Positions 1 to 13,147 of a stretch of 64,000 nt of DNA are shown here, piece after piece. The notes under the pieces were generated by a model that worked only from the letters and a program-made list of their open reading frames with translations, had not been told where the DNA came from and ran no database searches. The stretch is from assembly GCF_000208865.1 (NCBI RefSeq), contig NC_018397.1, positions 1 through 64,000 of the forward strand. The letters are read 5' to 3'. This DNA comes from Neospora caninum Liverpool (Eukaryota > Apicomplexa > Conoidasida > Eucoccidiorida > Sarcocystidae). The position numbers and the translations under genes are program-made. How positions within the stretch are numbered: the stretch's first letter is position 1; the number at the start of each line of letters is the position of its first letter.

Positions 1-318
1 AACCCTAAACCCTAACCCTAAACCCTAAACCCTAACCCTAAACCCTAAACCCTAAACTAAACCCTAAACCCTAAACCCTAAACCCTAAACCCTAAACCCT
101 AAAACCCCTAAACCCTAAACCCTAAACCCTAAACCCTAAACCCTAAACCCTAAACCCTATAAACCCTAAACCCTATAAACCCTAAACCCTATAAACCCTA
201 AACCCTATAAACCCTAAACCCTATAAACCCTAAACCCTATAAACCCTAAACCCTATAAACCCTAAACCCTATAAACCCTAAAAACCCTGAACCCTAAAAA
301 CCCTGAACCCTAAAAACC
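1..318. repeat. Left telomere, CCCTAAA repeats with variant register
   Basis: The window opens with tandem CCCTAAA units, the C-rich strand reading inward, so this is a true left chromosome end. The first 60 bases mix CCCTAA and CCCTAAA, then come nearly pure 7-mers to about 155. From about 155 to 275 the pattern alternates CCCTAAA with CCCTATAAA, a 16-bp composite repeated about eight times. The last 45 bases decay into CCCTGAACCCTAAAAA units. The 7-mer matches the TTTAGGG type known from Toxoplasma and plants. Confidence 0.97.
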
Positions 319-2099
319 CGTTGCTCAAAAAGTGAAATTTCCACCGCAGCAAAAACGTTCTCGTGACTGTGTCTTTTGCACCGCGTTTGCTTGGCAGCCC
401 AACAGCGACAGGCGGAAGGAAAAGGCCCTGCATTTATTCGACAGAGAGCGGGCCGCCTCCAGGAAACTTGGAAAGTCTGGAAACGAGTCAACTGCAACTT
501 TTCCACTTAAAGAAAGCACAAACGCCAAGACAGCTCCCAAGGAATCTGGTGGCATGCGCCTCAACCCTCAACTTTCATGCGGGTCTGGGAATGTCTCCGC
601 TGTCAACTACCGGATTTTCGCAGACCGCGTGGCTAGCCGCGAGTGTATCTGCGCTCCATGAACGGAAGATAATGGAAGCCGCTGCACACTGGATTTGGCT
701 GTCTGTGTTCTTGAAACCATCCAAACGCAGTAGAACTTGGATCCGATGAGGGCCACCAGTCATGTTGCCTTGTGGAAATCCACGGCGCTCGTGGGCTCCT
801 CAGCGGCAGGACACGGTGGAAACTCGCGCGTTAAAATATGGCGGCTCACGATTGCTAGTATAGCATCACGTCAGAGAACCTCAATGCGCCGTCCTGAAAC
901 GAACAACTGAATCGTTTTTCTCTCGTCCACTCCTCTTTCCATCATACTATCGGCACACCCCGTGTGATACACGGACGACTGAAAAATGATGCTGTTATGT
1001 TTGCCGCCAGCTTCAGGCAGTAGTGGAAGACTGAGGCGCCAGAAAGAAGGTCCAAATGGTAGTATCTACGAGTAGAAGTGTAGAGAAACTGGAAAAGGAA
1101 CATGTTCGTTTGCCAACACCAATCCGGTTGTTCGTCCGCTTTCCTCATTCTGGAATGCCAATGACCACAGCATGAGCGCCTGCTTGTCGTCAGAAACAGC
1201 TGAACAGTAGTTTACTCCTGGGGCGCTTTTCTACTGGGATGATCCGTCATTATGTTACGCAGAGACTGAGCCCCACTTTCTGCTATGTTTCGCTGAAAAA
1301 TGTGTTCGTGTGTGTACAGAATATAACAAACTTAGGTTCGATGTACTACCATATTAATCACCTGTCTCCGCAATCTGACACCTAGATACCGTTTTGCGCC
1401 CCTGCAGGTTTTTCTCAGCTTGCCTAAGTTTCCGGTGTCCTTTTGAGACCTCCATTTTTTGTGTTGGCTAAAGGTGGTGTCGTCAACAGTATGGGACTTC
1501 TGGGGACATTTCTGTATAGTTTTGCTTGTTTATCCTTATTGGCATGCACGTTTCTTTTGCAAAGTAGCTGAGCTTACATTACAGAGCGCTGGCGATATTT
1601 CGCTTGACGTCTCTTTGGTATGGCTGTGTACTGTTCCTATATGTTCCCTCCAAACGCTTCTTAATCATGAGGCTGATAGTGGTTTGCTCGTTGTGCCGGC
1701 AAGAGAGCATGCAACCATGCATCAGGCATATGGTAAAGCGACAGCCAACGCTGTTCAATGTCGCGGAAGAAGAATCAAAAAGTCTTGGCAGGGTCTCATG
1801 CTTCGATGGAGTTAGGCACAAGGTGGTACTCACTTTGCTGTATCTCCCCGTCTTGTAACGCCTTGTATGAAGCCCAGGACCCTCTCTAGTTATCTGGTGC
1901 CTCCTCTGGTCGTACAACTTGTTGGGTGTGCGTATACGACGTATAATCCCCTCGTCTTGCCTATGTGTTTTAGACTTTTTGCGTAACAAATCTCCCGCAC
2001 GAATTCGGGGACCTCTCCTGGTTGCGTCGAGCCACCCACCAGCACGACGTAGAGGTTGTGTTACCCCCCATTGTTCTGCCCGAACGTTCGACAGCGCGA
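319..2099. other. Subtelomeric non-coding DNA
   Basis: No reading frame here shows family motifs, credible splice pairs or protein-like composition across more than a few dozen codons. The short open frames on both strands overlap one another and look like chance. I see no tRNA, rRNA or tandem repeat. Confidence 0.6.
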
Positions 2100-2290
2100 A
2101 TACCCAAAACCGTGAAACCCTTTACCCCAACTCAAAAAAAATTTATAAGCTACACCCCAAAATACCCCGAAACTCTAAAATAAACCCTAAACGATACGTG
2201 AAACCCTGATCCTTAAACTAAACCCCGAACAACAAACTATATCCTAAAATAGCACCTTTTCCCCAAATCGTATTTAGGATTAACCCTGCA
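2100..2290. repeat. Degenerate internal telomere-like patch
   Basis: An A/C-rich stretch carries many imperfect copies of the telomere unit, for example AAACCCT at about 2116 and 2182 and GTGAAACCCTGATCC near 2200, on the same strand as the terminal array. It probably marks decayed telomeric or telomere-associated sequence about 1.8 kb inside the end. The copies are too diverged to give a period. Confidence 0.6.
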
Positions 2291-3598
2291 CTCGAAGTGA
2301 ACTGTAAACCATGAAGAGCACCTCGATCCTCCCTAGATCGTAAATGAACCGTAAGTTAGGTACCGCAGTTGTCGACTCTCTTGATTGTTACTTGGAACCA
2401 TGGCAAACCAGAAAAGCCCGGCGTCTACGCATCGAGCTATATTTACATTGACAGGCCGGCATTGAAGCCGGGATTTGCTTATGTGACTTCTCCCTTCCTT
2501 TTTATATCATTCTTGTCACTGGCTGAGTTACTGCCGCCGTGGTCTCTGTACTGTCTGCGCTCTGTTGTGTCTGCTTCCCGTCCACGACACTGCTTTGGCT
2601 GAAAAACGTTCGTCGATGTTCACAACCGGCAGGAGTAACATCATTTTGTCTATCAACGGATCTACTAACTTAGACAGAGCTCAGCCCTATACGAGCAGGT
2701 GTGCTGGTCTGGAGGAAGATCCGCTTGGCGGGGCGGCGCATATTACGTCTCTTAACCAGTCGTTCGCAAGAAGAGACACATGCACCGGAGGTTCAAATCG
2801 GTTGTGATTCCAGTGTGTCGTGGAATTAACGAAGGCGCAGACTCCTTTGTCACTGCGCAGCATTGGTGTTTCCCTTCCAGTTCCCCTTTCAAATCAACAA
2901 GACATTTGACTGTCCTGCAAAAGAGATGTGTTCCATGGAGTACCACGAAGAATGTGGACCTAAAACTCGTTAGATCCGTGGCCCCCGTCCACCGGACGAA
3001 GCACGGCTGGGCCCCATCAGTTGTGGCGGCCATCGACGGGAAGGCCCTGTTGCATGCATGCGTACACGGCACGCGTCGTGGCTGCTGAAAAAAAAACGCA
3101 CACCATCCAGCTTCGTTTTTTATACACATTTTTGACCACACCAGAGCTATGCATATCAGTTGGCTAGGAAACATTGTGTTTTAGTGTCCTCATAAGATCC
3201 CGATGTCGCATTCATTGGGAAGGACCGTCAAGCCATGATTTCCTGCGCCGTGCAGCGTCTGTGCTTGTCCTCGGATGTCGACGCGGAGAACGCTGTCGGG
3301 TGATACAGGGTGTTACCTTACATATCATTTCTAAATTCGTAGTCTAGAAAGAGAGGACTCCCGGTTCGGCATGTTCCCGCATTACGCTGGCGACGTTTTT
3401 TGAAACATTTGCCTCGTGGGGCTGTGCCAATCCGCTGTTTTGCTTGCACTGCATGCCTTCTTGTCTTGAATGTGCTGAGAAAGAGCCGACGTCAACCACG
3501 TGCCGCCTTTCCTCCTATTGCTCGGGTAGTCGCCTCGGCAGTAAGCCGGCACAGCCGCTCCGCGAGACGTTTGCCACCGGGAGGGCGATTCTTTGAGG
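2291..3598. other. Spacer upstream of AROM
   Basis: No supported gene. It should hold the AROM promoter and 5' leader. I could not pick a transcription start or a regulatory motif that stands out from background. Confidence 0.5.
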
Positions 3599-6500
3599 AT
3601 GGCACCAGCTTCTGGCCGACGGTGTCGTGTTGTTTTCGTGCAAAAAGAACAGCATGCTGCTCAGCTGCCGCGTGCAAAGCAAACCGCCCCACCGGCGCAG
3701 GAGGATGCTCCATTATTTCATGAACAGTGTCCGTCGAAGACCGAACAGCGCCGGCCGTGTCGCTTAAAGCTTAGGAGGTGGCAAAGGAACTGTGAGAGCT
3801 GCAGCTCTATCGGCGCGCAACACCAGGCAGACAGAATAGCTGGAGACGATACCGGTGAGGTCGCAGAGCCTGAGATCGATTCCCCACTTACTAGTCTAAA
3901 TGACGGTTCAAATGGAAGCAACTTCTACCCCATCTTCGTCGGCGAGAGCGTCCTCGAATCGCGAGATTCAATAGAGCCGCAACTGCTCCAGAGTCTTTTG
4001 TTGGTAAGCTTCATCCACTGTAACAGAGTTCCGTGAACGGGTCCGGCACTTAACGATTTACCACTAGATGCTCAGAAAAAAGAATTCCGGCAGACACCGA
4101 CGAAATTTCATGCCGGGGCAGTGCAGTGTTCGTGCGAGGCGATTTCCTCCTAGCTGGCATTCTTATAGGCGCGTTGTAGGAGACATGTAACACGCTTTTC
4201 GCAGCAAATCGCGGCGAATAAACCACATTGCCGTTGTCATCCCGTGCGACCCATGTAGCTGTGACGTGGCCACCCTCGACTTAACACTTCAGCGCGAAGG
4301 GTACAGCGGGACCCTCTCATGCACACAATCGGCGTTCCGAGCCTTAGGCATGCTTGAGTATTGCAACTCTGTTAATCAATTGCGCTGCGAAGCCGAGAGC
4401 GTAACCCCATGCCGTGGCAGGACTGCGCGCGAGTTAACAATATCCTAGTTGCAAGCAGCCAGACAGGTAACCGGCGGTATACAGTCTGGCATGCCGTCGT
4501 CTAGATGAAGCCCCGTTCTGTTATTGTCTGAGCAAGTCAGCATGTAGTGCGCCCTCGTTGATTCACTCTCTTTCCGGTTAGTTGTCGCAAGATGTCCGTG
4601 TGTGATCGTTGTCCATTTGGAACGACAGACACGAATAGAAGGCAGGAAAGTAACTCGTTAGGACGTCAGCCAATCCCATGGCCACCCTTGCGCCCAAAAC
4701 GGGCGTGCACCAGCGGCAAGCAATACAGTTACTGAAGCCGCCATAACGTACTCGCGCTCGAATATCTCTCGACGGAAATACCTGCTATGCATCAATGTGT
4801 TCTGGGTTGTGACAGAGCCCTTCTGGAGAATCCTCTTCTGTCACCTCGCTGCATTTTTTCGTCGACGGCAGTCTTCCCCGTCAACATCTTGATCTTGTTG
4901 AGTCGTTTGCACAGAGGCTCGGATGCAGCGAATGCTTCCCGGGCCCTCGTTCTGGAGCAGAGGCTGCTGCCTTGTCTCCCTCTGGCTCCTCTCATCAGCA
5001 GCTTCCCAAGACACAGCAGGGGCCGTTACTACCGGCGACTGGGTCACCATGCCCCGCAACACAGGCCTCCTGTTCTCAGGAGCAGCTGACTTCGGACCCA
5101 GCGGGGCTCTCGGGTCTTCCGCAGCGGCCAGTGCGGCTCTGGTTCCTCAAGGGCGAACTCGGGGAGGGCTTGAAATGCCGCGAGGCACTTATCGAGGTTC
5201 AGGACGCTCTTATTTTCGACAACCCCAGCCACAGTCGTCGCACCCACTATATCACAACCCTCTCTAACCGTTTGCCCAAGGACAATAGAGACAAACCAGT
5301 TGCTACGTGCACCGACATTTCCCCAAGCTCACCTGTTCCTCCGGTCGAACGTCGGGATGCGGGCTCCACAGCGAAGTCGAGCCCTTTCGACCGCAGAAGC
5401 CTTGTCTTCGCAGTGGGTGGAGGGACGGTGTGCGATCTTGTGGGGTTTGCGGCTGCTACAGCGCTTCGAGGTGTTAAATGTGTGCTTGTTCCGACCACTC
5501 TGCTAGCAGCCGTTGATGCGGCTGTCGGAGGTATGTTCCCTTTCCTACACAGTTTGAGCTGTACGTGGCGTTATCAATGGAATTGTAAACGGGTTCCTGG
5601 AGATGAGCGGCCAACCGGCGCACCTTCTCCGGAGAGCGTCAGCGCTGCCTTTCTCTGGCTTGCTGAGTTTTTGCCGGGCGAATGCAGTTACTGTACACAT
5701 GCACTCCCCGTGTCGCACCGAGAGAGCCTGCTCAATCAGGATCAGCCCCCACATTATGCATTCAGCCGCCCCACAATCACCCAGCGTACTGGTTTGGGGG
5801 GGGGCGATATCTGATTTTTTGTATGCCGCGGACACATGTGGGGAATTAGATAGCGGCCTCCCGTTATGCATTTGATCGAGCGTAGATCGACACACAGTGT
5901 TCTGTGCGACGGCACCGGATGCAGGGTGGGTTGCCGGAAATCGCGCGAATCGAGCGTCGTGTCATCGAGCCCACAGTATTTGCATCGATGTCATGCTTTC
6001 CGTCTGCAGGGAAGAATGGCATTGACGTGGGAGCAGCGAAGAACTGCCTGGGAACGTTCGCTCACCCTCATGCCGTCTTAGTTCATTTGCCTTTTCTTCG
6101 GTCCTTGTCACCACGACATTTCGCAAATGGCATGGCCGAAGTCATCAAAATCGGTAAGGGCGTATGTGTGGCCTTCCGAAAGCTGTCACAGTGAACAATG
6201 CGTCGCTAACGAATTGCAACGACGTCGGAACTGTAGCGCAGCCCAGAAACTTCGTGTGCCTTCTCGGCTCACTCCTTTGGAAGTCTACGTTTGTTCGAGA
6301 ATACAAAAACAACAGTCGAAGACGCTGGATGCACAGGTGAATGCACCCGCCTGTAGCATATCGGCAACGGCAAATGCTCAACGGTGACGCGAGTAAAACT
6401 GCCGAGACACAGCTGCCGCGAGGTACTGTGCAAGGGCCCGATTACGCTCCTGGCGAGCCCATAGAGTCCCACACACGCAGGGTGGTTTCCCCTGTGGTGC

Positions 6501-9500
6501 ATGGATATGTCACAGCAACAACAAGCAGCACTGAGCTGTTCGAGTTCCTGAGTCGTGTCGATCCGGCAGCGCTTGTCGCTGCTGTCGCGGATTCCTCCGA
6601 GCCTTCTGCAACTGGAGCATCCAACGATCCTCGAAAACGTCCGTCTGCATCACCGGCTCTAAGAGCCTCTGACGCGAGGACGGTGGACGGCAAGGACGCT
6701 GTCGGCCGTGCGAAGCGGGGCCGTGTCCGACAAACGCCCAGCGAGGAACCTCTAATTGGGTTGTCCGCAGACACGGCTGCATCTCACCGTGAAGCGGCGG
6801 GGCAGAGGGACGTCGTCGATACTCCTCGTCGACGGCTTTTCGCAGCGGATCCTGACATGCGTGAAGGCATGAACAGTGCCTTGGAGACAGTCATCTTAGC
6901 TGCCATACAACTGAAAGCGGCGGTTGTTGCCGAAGACTTCCGTGAAGGCGGGAAACGACAGATTCTGAACTTCGGGCACACCATCGGCCACGGGATCGAG
7001 ATGCTTTCCAGGAGCTCTGACTGGTAGGGGGCAAACAATGGATCCCGTACCTCTTGAACACTACTGCGTTTTTGCACTCGCAATCTGCCCAGAAGCCCGT
7101 GTTGCCCTAGCAAGCACAACGATCTTTTGTCTCCATTCTGGGGGGACGACGCCATCCGTTTCTTCATAAGAGCACATACACAGCACGCCCACAGCCCAGC
7201 TGCTTGCCAGGCTCTCGCCAGGCGTGTTCAGCCGCGCTTCGCGGATAAGAGGGGTTTTCTGGAGTCCCTTGACGGGGCATTAGGAACCGCTTCTAGCATA
7301 TCGCGCGTTCGCAGAATCGCTCAATCGCATCTGCCTTTGTCTGTTTCTCTGGATTCCCCTTGTTGTGTCTTTCAGGCTCCACGGAGAGAGCGTTGCAGTG
7401 GGAATGGTTCTCGAGCTTTTGCTTTTGCGTCTGCTTGGCCTCGTTTCTCCACTCCTGAGCATTCGCGTCCAACGGCTTCTGCGCAAGTTCTCCCTTCCGT
7501 GTTCTGCTGCGCTGTCTCCTAAAGACGCAGAAGAGGCTTGCAGGCTGATTTTGGCACACGATAAAAAGAACCGCGCTGGGAACGTTTTCGTCACTCACGT
7601 GCTAGACGTTGGCTCGACGCATCCACGTCATGTCACAGCAGTACCTCACGAGCTCGTGCGTCTGGTGTTATCACCTGTATTGGCTCTCGCACCTCATCGA
7701 CCGTGTTTGCCTTGCTCCAGTCTTCGCTCGGTGGCGGGGCACACCGCTTCTCTCCCCTTCGACGCTGTTGTCTCGCTCCCAGGTAATGGCCGTGAAATCG
7801 CAGAAAGAGTAGGCGTGGAGAAGACAAGTTGCCGTCACCGGCTACGACACAGGTCACTGTAGGGCACTTCACACCCTGTCCATTCCATCACACCCAGCTG
7901 TGCCTCTTTTTGCGACCAAAAAGCTAGTGATGCTCCAGTGTCACTTGCTGCGCCGGCGTGACAGCGGCGAACGTCTTGCCTGAGCGGACAATATCTGGCG
8001 GAAATCTGCTGCATCAATACCCGACTTTTTTTTGATGTAGCAGGTAGCAGTCACCCTCGCTGCTGCACGGCAGCCCTCCGCTTTCACACCCGTAGTCCCA
8101 CAGACTCGGTTCTTTTCCTCGGTCCCGCAGGCTCCAAATCTGTGGCGAATCGTGTCCTTCTGCTGGCTGCCCTTCGCCACTGTTTCATTCCTTCCTTTCG
8201 CCAACCCATGCACGCGCGTCCGTCGAGAGAACGATTCGTCCTCTCCAACCTGCCCGCCGCTGTGGATGTTGTCGTTATGGTTCACGCCCTTCAGCAACTC
8301 GGGCTGTACGGAGAATTCGAGTTTGTGGCCTGTAGGTGAATCGGCGTGAGACGCAGCTTTAACCTCCGATGCAACGTATGACGCGGCCGTTCTTTTGCGC
8401 ACAGTGGCGGTGCAGAGCCGGGGGCGCGCGAGGCTCTGTAGAATCAGTGTGCATGCACGGCGGCGGAGACTCTCTCGACAGTATGCCGCATCACGCTCCG
8501 GGCCGAGTCACTTGTACACCCTGCAACGACCGCAACGAACACATGCCTGTCCAGAATAGTTGTCTCAAGTGTGAGCCCTAACGCTGAATACGCGGATGTG
8601 TCGTCCCGCGTTTGAGGCCTTCAGAGTCCCCTGAACCGCGTCGCTTTCGGGGAGTCATCCGACTGCAAACGGTGACGTTGGAGGCTCCGGGGACTCTTTT
8701 ACTGTTCCGCGCAGCCATGAAAACCTGCTCAGCATTCGAGTTTCGATGCCTGCCTCGCCGCTCTCTGTTGCTTGCAGCCCCATCGTCTTCCTCGTTTGAC
8801 TTGAAAGCCGAGATTCCGCTATCATGCAAAGCCTCACGGTCGTCGCCTTCCGACGGTCCCTATTTCGATCCTCTCGCTTTCGCCAGTGTGTCGGTGAGCT
8901 TCCGTCCACTTGCCTAAGACACTTGATAGCAGCAAGTAAATTCGCATCAAGGGAATGGTCTCGATGGATGCCATTCCTATTCGTCGGTGTTTGACTCGGA
9001 TTTTCGACAGTTTGACCGCCCCTGCCATGATAGCCTTCATTGAGGATTTCGACGGCAATAGTTGTACACATGAAATGCAGAGAGTTCCTGCTGCGTCAAC
9101 GTCTTATCATTGCCGGGCGAGCAGCCGAGAAACTACGGACTATTTGGTCGCGGACGCATCTTGTTGTTTTACCGGTCATCCTTCTTGATGCCATCTGCAT
9201 AGAGACTGTCGTCGTGGGCTCCTTTGCGCAGCTCATCCACATGTGAAGGGGTGTGTAAATGTACACTCTTTTGTATGTGTGTGCCCATGGGTGAGCCGGC
9301 AGCAACAGTTACCGCTCACCTCGCTGACTGCCGGGCAGCCAATGTGGCGAGAAATGTAGCTGCTTCTCGCTAACCGAGAGTAACCAAATACTGAGTTTTC
9401 TCAGACGCGACGACGCGACTGTAGATGTACAAACAACCAGCCTGGATGGAATCCAACAGTACCCTCTGACGCTCTGCCATGCACTCGTTGATGCTGTGGA

Positions 9501-12500
9501 ACCAGTGTGCATGTCACGCACTTGTCACACATAAGTAATCGCCCCTTCTTGCTTCCTTTGCCTGGACTCAGTCATCATTCATCCCGTTCACATCCGATGA
9601 AGGGCTTTCCGTCTAGAAAGGAGTACCACTGTGTTGCTTCCGCTGCTTGCATCTGGTGCAACTTTTGTGAAACAGCTCCACGCAAGAGAGCCAATATATG
9701 GTTCTCGTTGTAGAGATGGAAATGGTGTTGCATGGCTGTTCTTGAACACGCTGCGACTCCTGTCGCCAGTGCCTTGAACTTTGGGTATTTTGCTCAGTTT
9801 CCAGCATCATGTGCCGTCCAGAGTGCAGCCGCACTGGTCGCCGTTTGGAAGCTTCGGCTTTAGAGTTTTCTTTTTCGCTACATATCACAGGAAGGCTGCC
9901 TTCGTCTCTGGGTTGGCGACAGCGGCACGGCGTCTCGCTTTCTTCTGCCCTTCGTTGCTTTCCTTCTCGTTCTCCACCACTGCCTCCACCGAACTCATGG
10001 TCGCCAAGGCTGTCCCGCTTCTTCGCCTCACGTGGACTCCAAATCACGGGGAAAGGAACTTGCATCCGAACGTTTTCCTAATGTTCACAGCATAGTGGTT
10101 GACGGCGGGGATCAACTCAGAAGGCGCCCGATGGGTTCTTTGGCTGAAGCCATCAGCCGGATCGTCAGGGGGTGCAGAGTATCGTATCTAAAGACGCACG
10201 GCTGCCTGCCTATCCAACTGGACGTTGACGAGAAGGTCGTGGCACAGGCGCCGACGTTAATGGATTATCAAGAGGCGCAGAATCCTCACGCCGACACCAC
10301 ACTACGGTTGATGTCTCGCGTCTTCACGGACGTAACGGAATGGCACGTATCTGCTTCCGAAAGTTCTCAATTCGGTTCCGCCTTGTTGATGCTGGCCCCA
10401 CTTGCTCCCTACAGTGTTCAACTTTGCCTCGATATCGTGGACGAACAAACAGACCAGCAGTCTGAAGCGCCGCACAGCCGCGTCAGTCAGCAGCAGAGGC
10501 AACCGGGCACCAGCGGAGAGGACCGACCGCGTAGTTGGGAGACCCCAGAAGGGACGTGTTCGTTGTCTAGCTCTCCGGCAGTCAGTACGACTTCGCCCTC
10601 TTGCCATAGAAAACGAATGCGTGAAGAATGCGGGACAGAACTTGTGGACGCCAAATACGCGGGGGACGGTGGTTCTGCGTCTGGGAGGAGGCAGTATAGG
10701 GATCCTCCTTCAGCTGCAGTCAATCCTTTTGTCTTGATGACGCAACGCTTGATGCGTCAGTGGCGTTTTGGCGTTTCCCAGATCTCTTCGCACTCCTATC
10801 AGGTCTGCTCGGTTTGGCCTGGCGTCCGTGGGGACTGCTCAACAGGCCAGGAGAGCGGTGGTCGGCTGGCGAAGGCAATGAAGCGTGCGGGCGTACGGAA
10901 AAGGGACAGCTGTCCACAGAGAGGCCCAGACAACTTTCACGAGGAGGCGCCTGCCTCTGAAACGGCGGCCAGACGACTGTCACCTGAGCACGGTTCTCCG
11001 GAAGGGACACGTCAGCAGGGAGTGGATGACCAGAAAGGAGAAGCGAGCGAGATGACTTCAGCTGACTCTCCTGATCTCCACTCACCTGCACACTGGATAG
11101 TGGAGGCTGACGCTACGGCCGCGTCGTATTTTATGGCGATGGCAGCTGTGGCTGGGGGACGCGTCCACCTGAACGTGGACCGGTGAGTCAACGAAATTGT
11201 GGCAAGGTCGTTGCCATCTCAAGGATATGACCCACCCACTTCGTGTGTGGGAATCTGTTCACGGTGCATCTCAAGCGTTGTACAGGAACCGGAGGCCTCG
11301 CTGCCAGCGCCTACAGGCGTGATGGTTAAAGTCCTTCTGGGGGGAGACGTCTGGCGGGATGTACGGGTGTCGGCACTCCCCCTAGTGAGGCGGATACAGC
11401 TGGGTAGTCTTCGGTTATTACCGTAGTGCGGCCAACACCTTGGACGACGACGCAGTTTGTGTCCCAGCTGAAACCATCGCTTGAGAGGGTTGAACTCTGC
11501 CCTAGTAGCTTGCGCGCATGTGGCTTGCGTCTATGTGGCGCACAATCCCTGCCCGTCCACAGGTAACCAGATAGTTGACTGTGAGATTTTTCTCCGCTTC
11601 GTGTGTCTTCCCTTCAGGTCAGCGTCGCTTCAGGGCGACGTCGCTTTTACAGAGCTCCTTCCACATTTCGGCTGCTCGATCTCCCAAAGATATGGCTGTC
11701 CCCGACAACTCTTCGCCCATTTGACGCATAACGATTCGTGCACGAGGTCCACCCCGTGTCGCTGTCCCCCACATTGTCCAGGAAGCGGCAGTCCCCGTCG
11801 AGAGGTTGGCGTCGCTGCGACAGGCGAGGAGACAGGGAACGTCTCAAAAAACACAAAGTGCCCGTGTTGCTCAGGAGCTTGGCTGACTGTTGAGAGTACC
11901 TGCTGTGGACTGCTGGGGGACTGCGTCCCTGGCAGTGCGCCAAAGTCCGCTTTACATCCCCACGCTCCTCTGCATGGTTGCATCAGAGACGGTATGCCAC
12001 CGGACCTGGAAACGCACTCTCAAGGGAGGGAGGAGAGGCCTGCCAGGGATGACCTGCCAGCGCAGCTCAGCGGTCAAGGCGGCCAAACTTTACGCGGACG
12101 CGGCCCTCTTCCCCGAGCGCTGCACAAACTGGAAATCCCTTCCATCGCGTCTTCAGCAGGAGCCTCGGCGGATCCGGTCCTGACACTGGATCTGAGTCAG
12201 ATGCAGGACTGCTTCATGACGTGTGCTGTCCTTGCGGCGATCGCGAGCCGAGGCACGACGACGAGCAACGCGGACTCATGCTTACTACAGGAGCCAGCGG
12301 ACGCAACAGCGAAGCGGCTGCTCCTCACCTCCGTGGCTAGACGCCCGGTCTTCCACCTTAAAGCTGGACGGACGGCAAGACTGAAGGAGAGCGATCGAAT
12401 CGCAGCCGCCGCGCGAGGATTGAAAGCAACTGGCTTCCACGTCGACGAGCTTCCTGATGGGTTGCTCATTGGTGACATTCGAATGTCTCCATTGCCTTCC

Positions 12501-13111
12501 GGAGGATCCACAGCCGCACCACAGAGAGCGCTGACGAAGCACGAAAAGAACGGAGATGAACGCGAAGGCATCGGTGAAGACCTTGCCAAGTTGAGTGGGC
12601 AAGGCGCGTCAACCAGCCCGGAAATGAGGGACGTGGAGAAGAGCGAACAAGTAGAGGTGACCGCTGTAGACAGCGAGTCCGATCATAGAGTGGCAATGAG
12701 TTTCGCCATCCTCGGGCTGGTCCGCACGAATGTGGGAATACGAGACGTAAGTCCGTTTGATGCTCTGTATGCTGGTGAGAACCGCCGTGCCGCTTCTGTG
12801 TTTCGGCTTCTGTCCGCTCTCTCGTTTGAAAGACGTGATTCCAGAAAGCAATGCAAATTGCAGGCGAAACCTGATGGCAGTTCATTTGACCCAGGGCAAA
12901 TTTCCCCGTACAAAGGCCACCGGGGCAGCGGCTTCATTCAGATCGCTCGTCCATATTTACAGATGCACAGGAGAAGAACCGATGTGTGTGTGCTCAGCTG
13001 CGTAGACGACGATGCATTCAGCAACGATGCCTAACACGTTTGTGACCCATTTTTACCGCATCCATCGAGTTGGTGTACTTTCGGCAGCACTCCGTTCAAA
13101 CACTTGGTATC

Positions 13112-13147
<36 letters not shown>

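Noticed and set aside
8340..9400. Suspicion that EPSP synthase lacks its middle segment, making AROM a pseudogene
   Set aside because: A further exon at about 9405-9504 ([15 protein letters not shown]) joins in phase to 8335 and to the GDSGTA exon at 9891, closing the gap.
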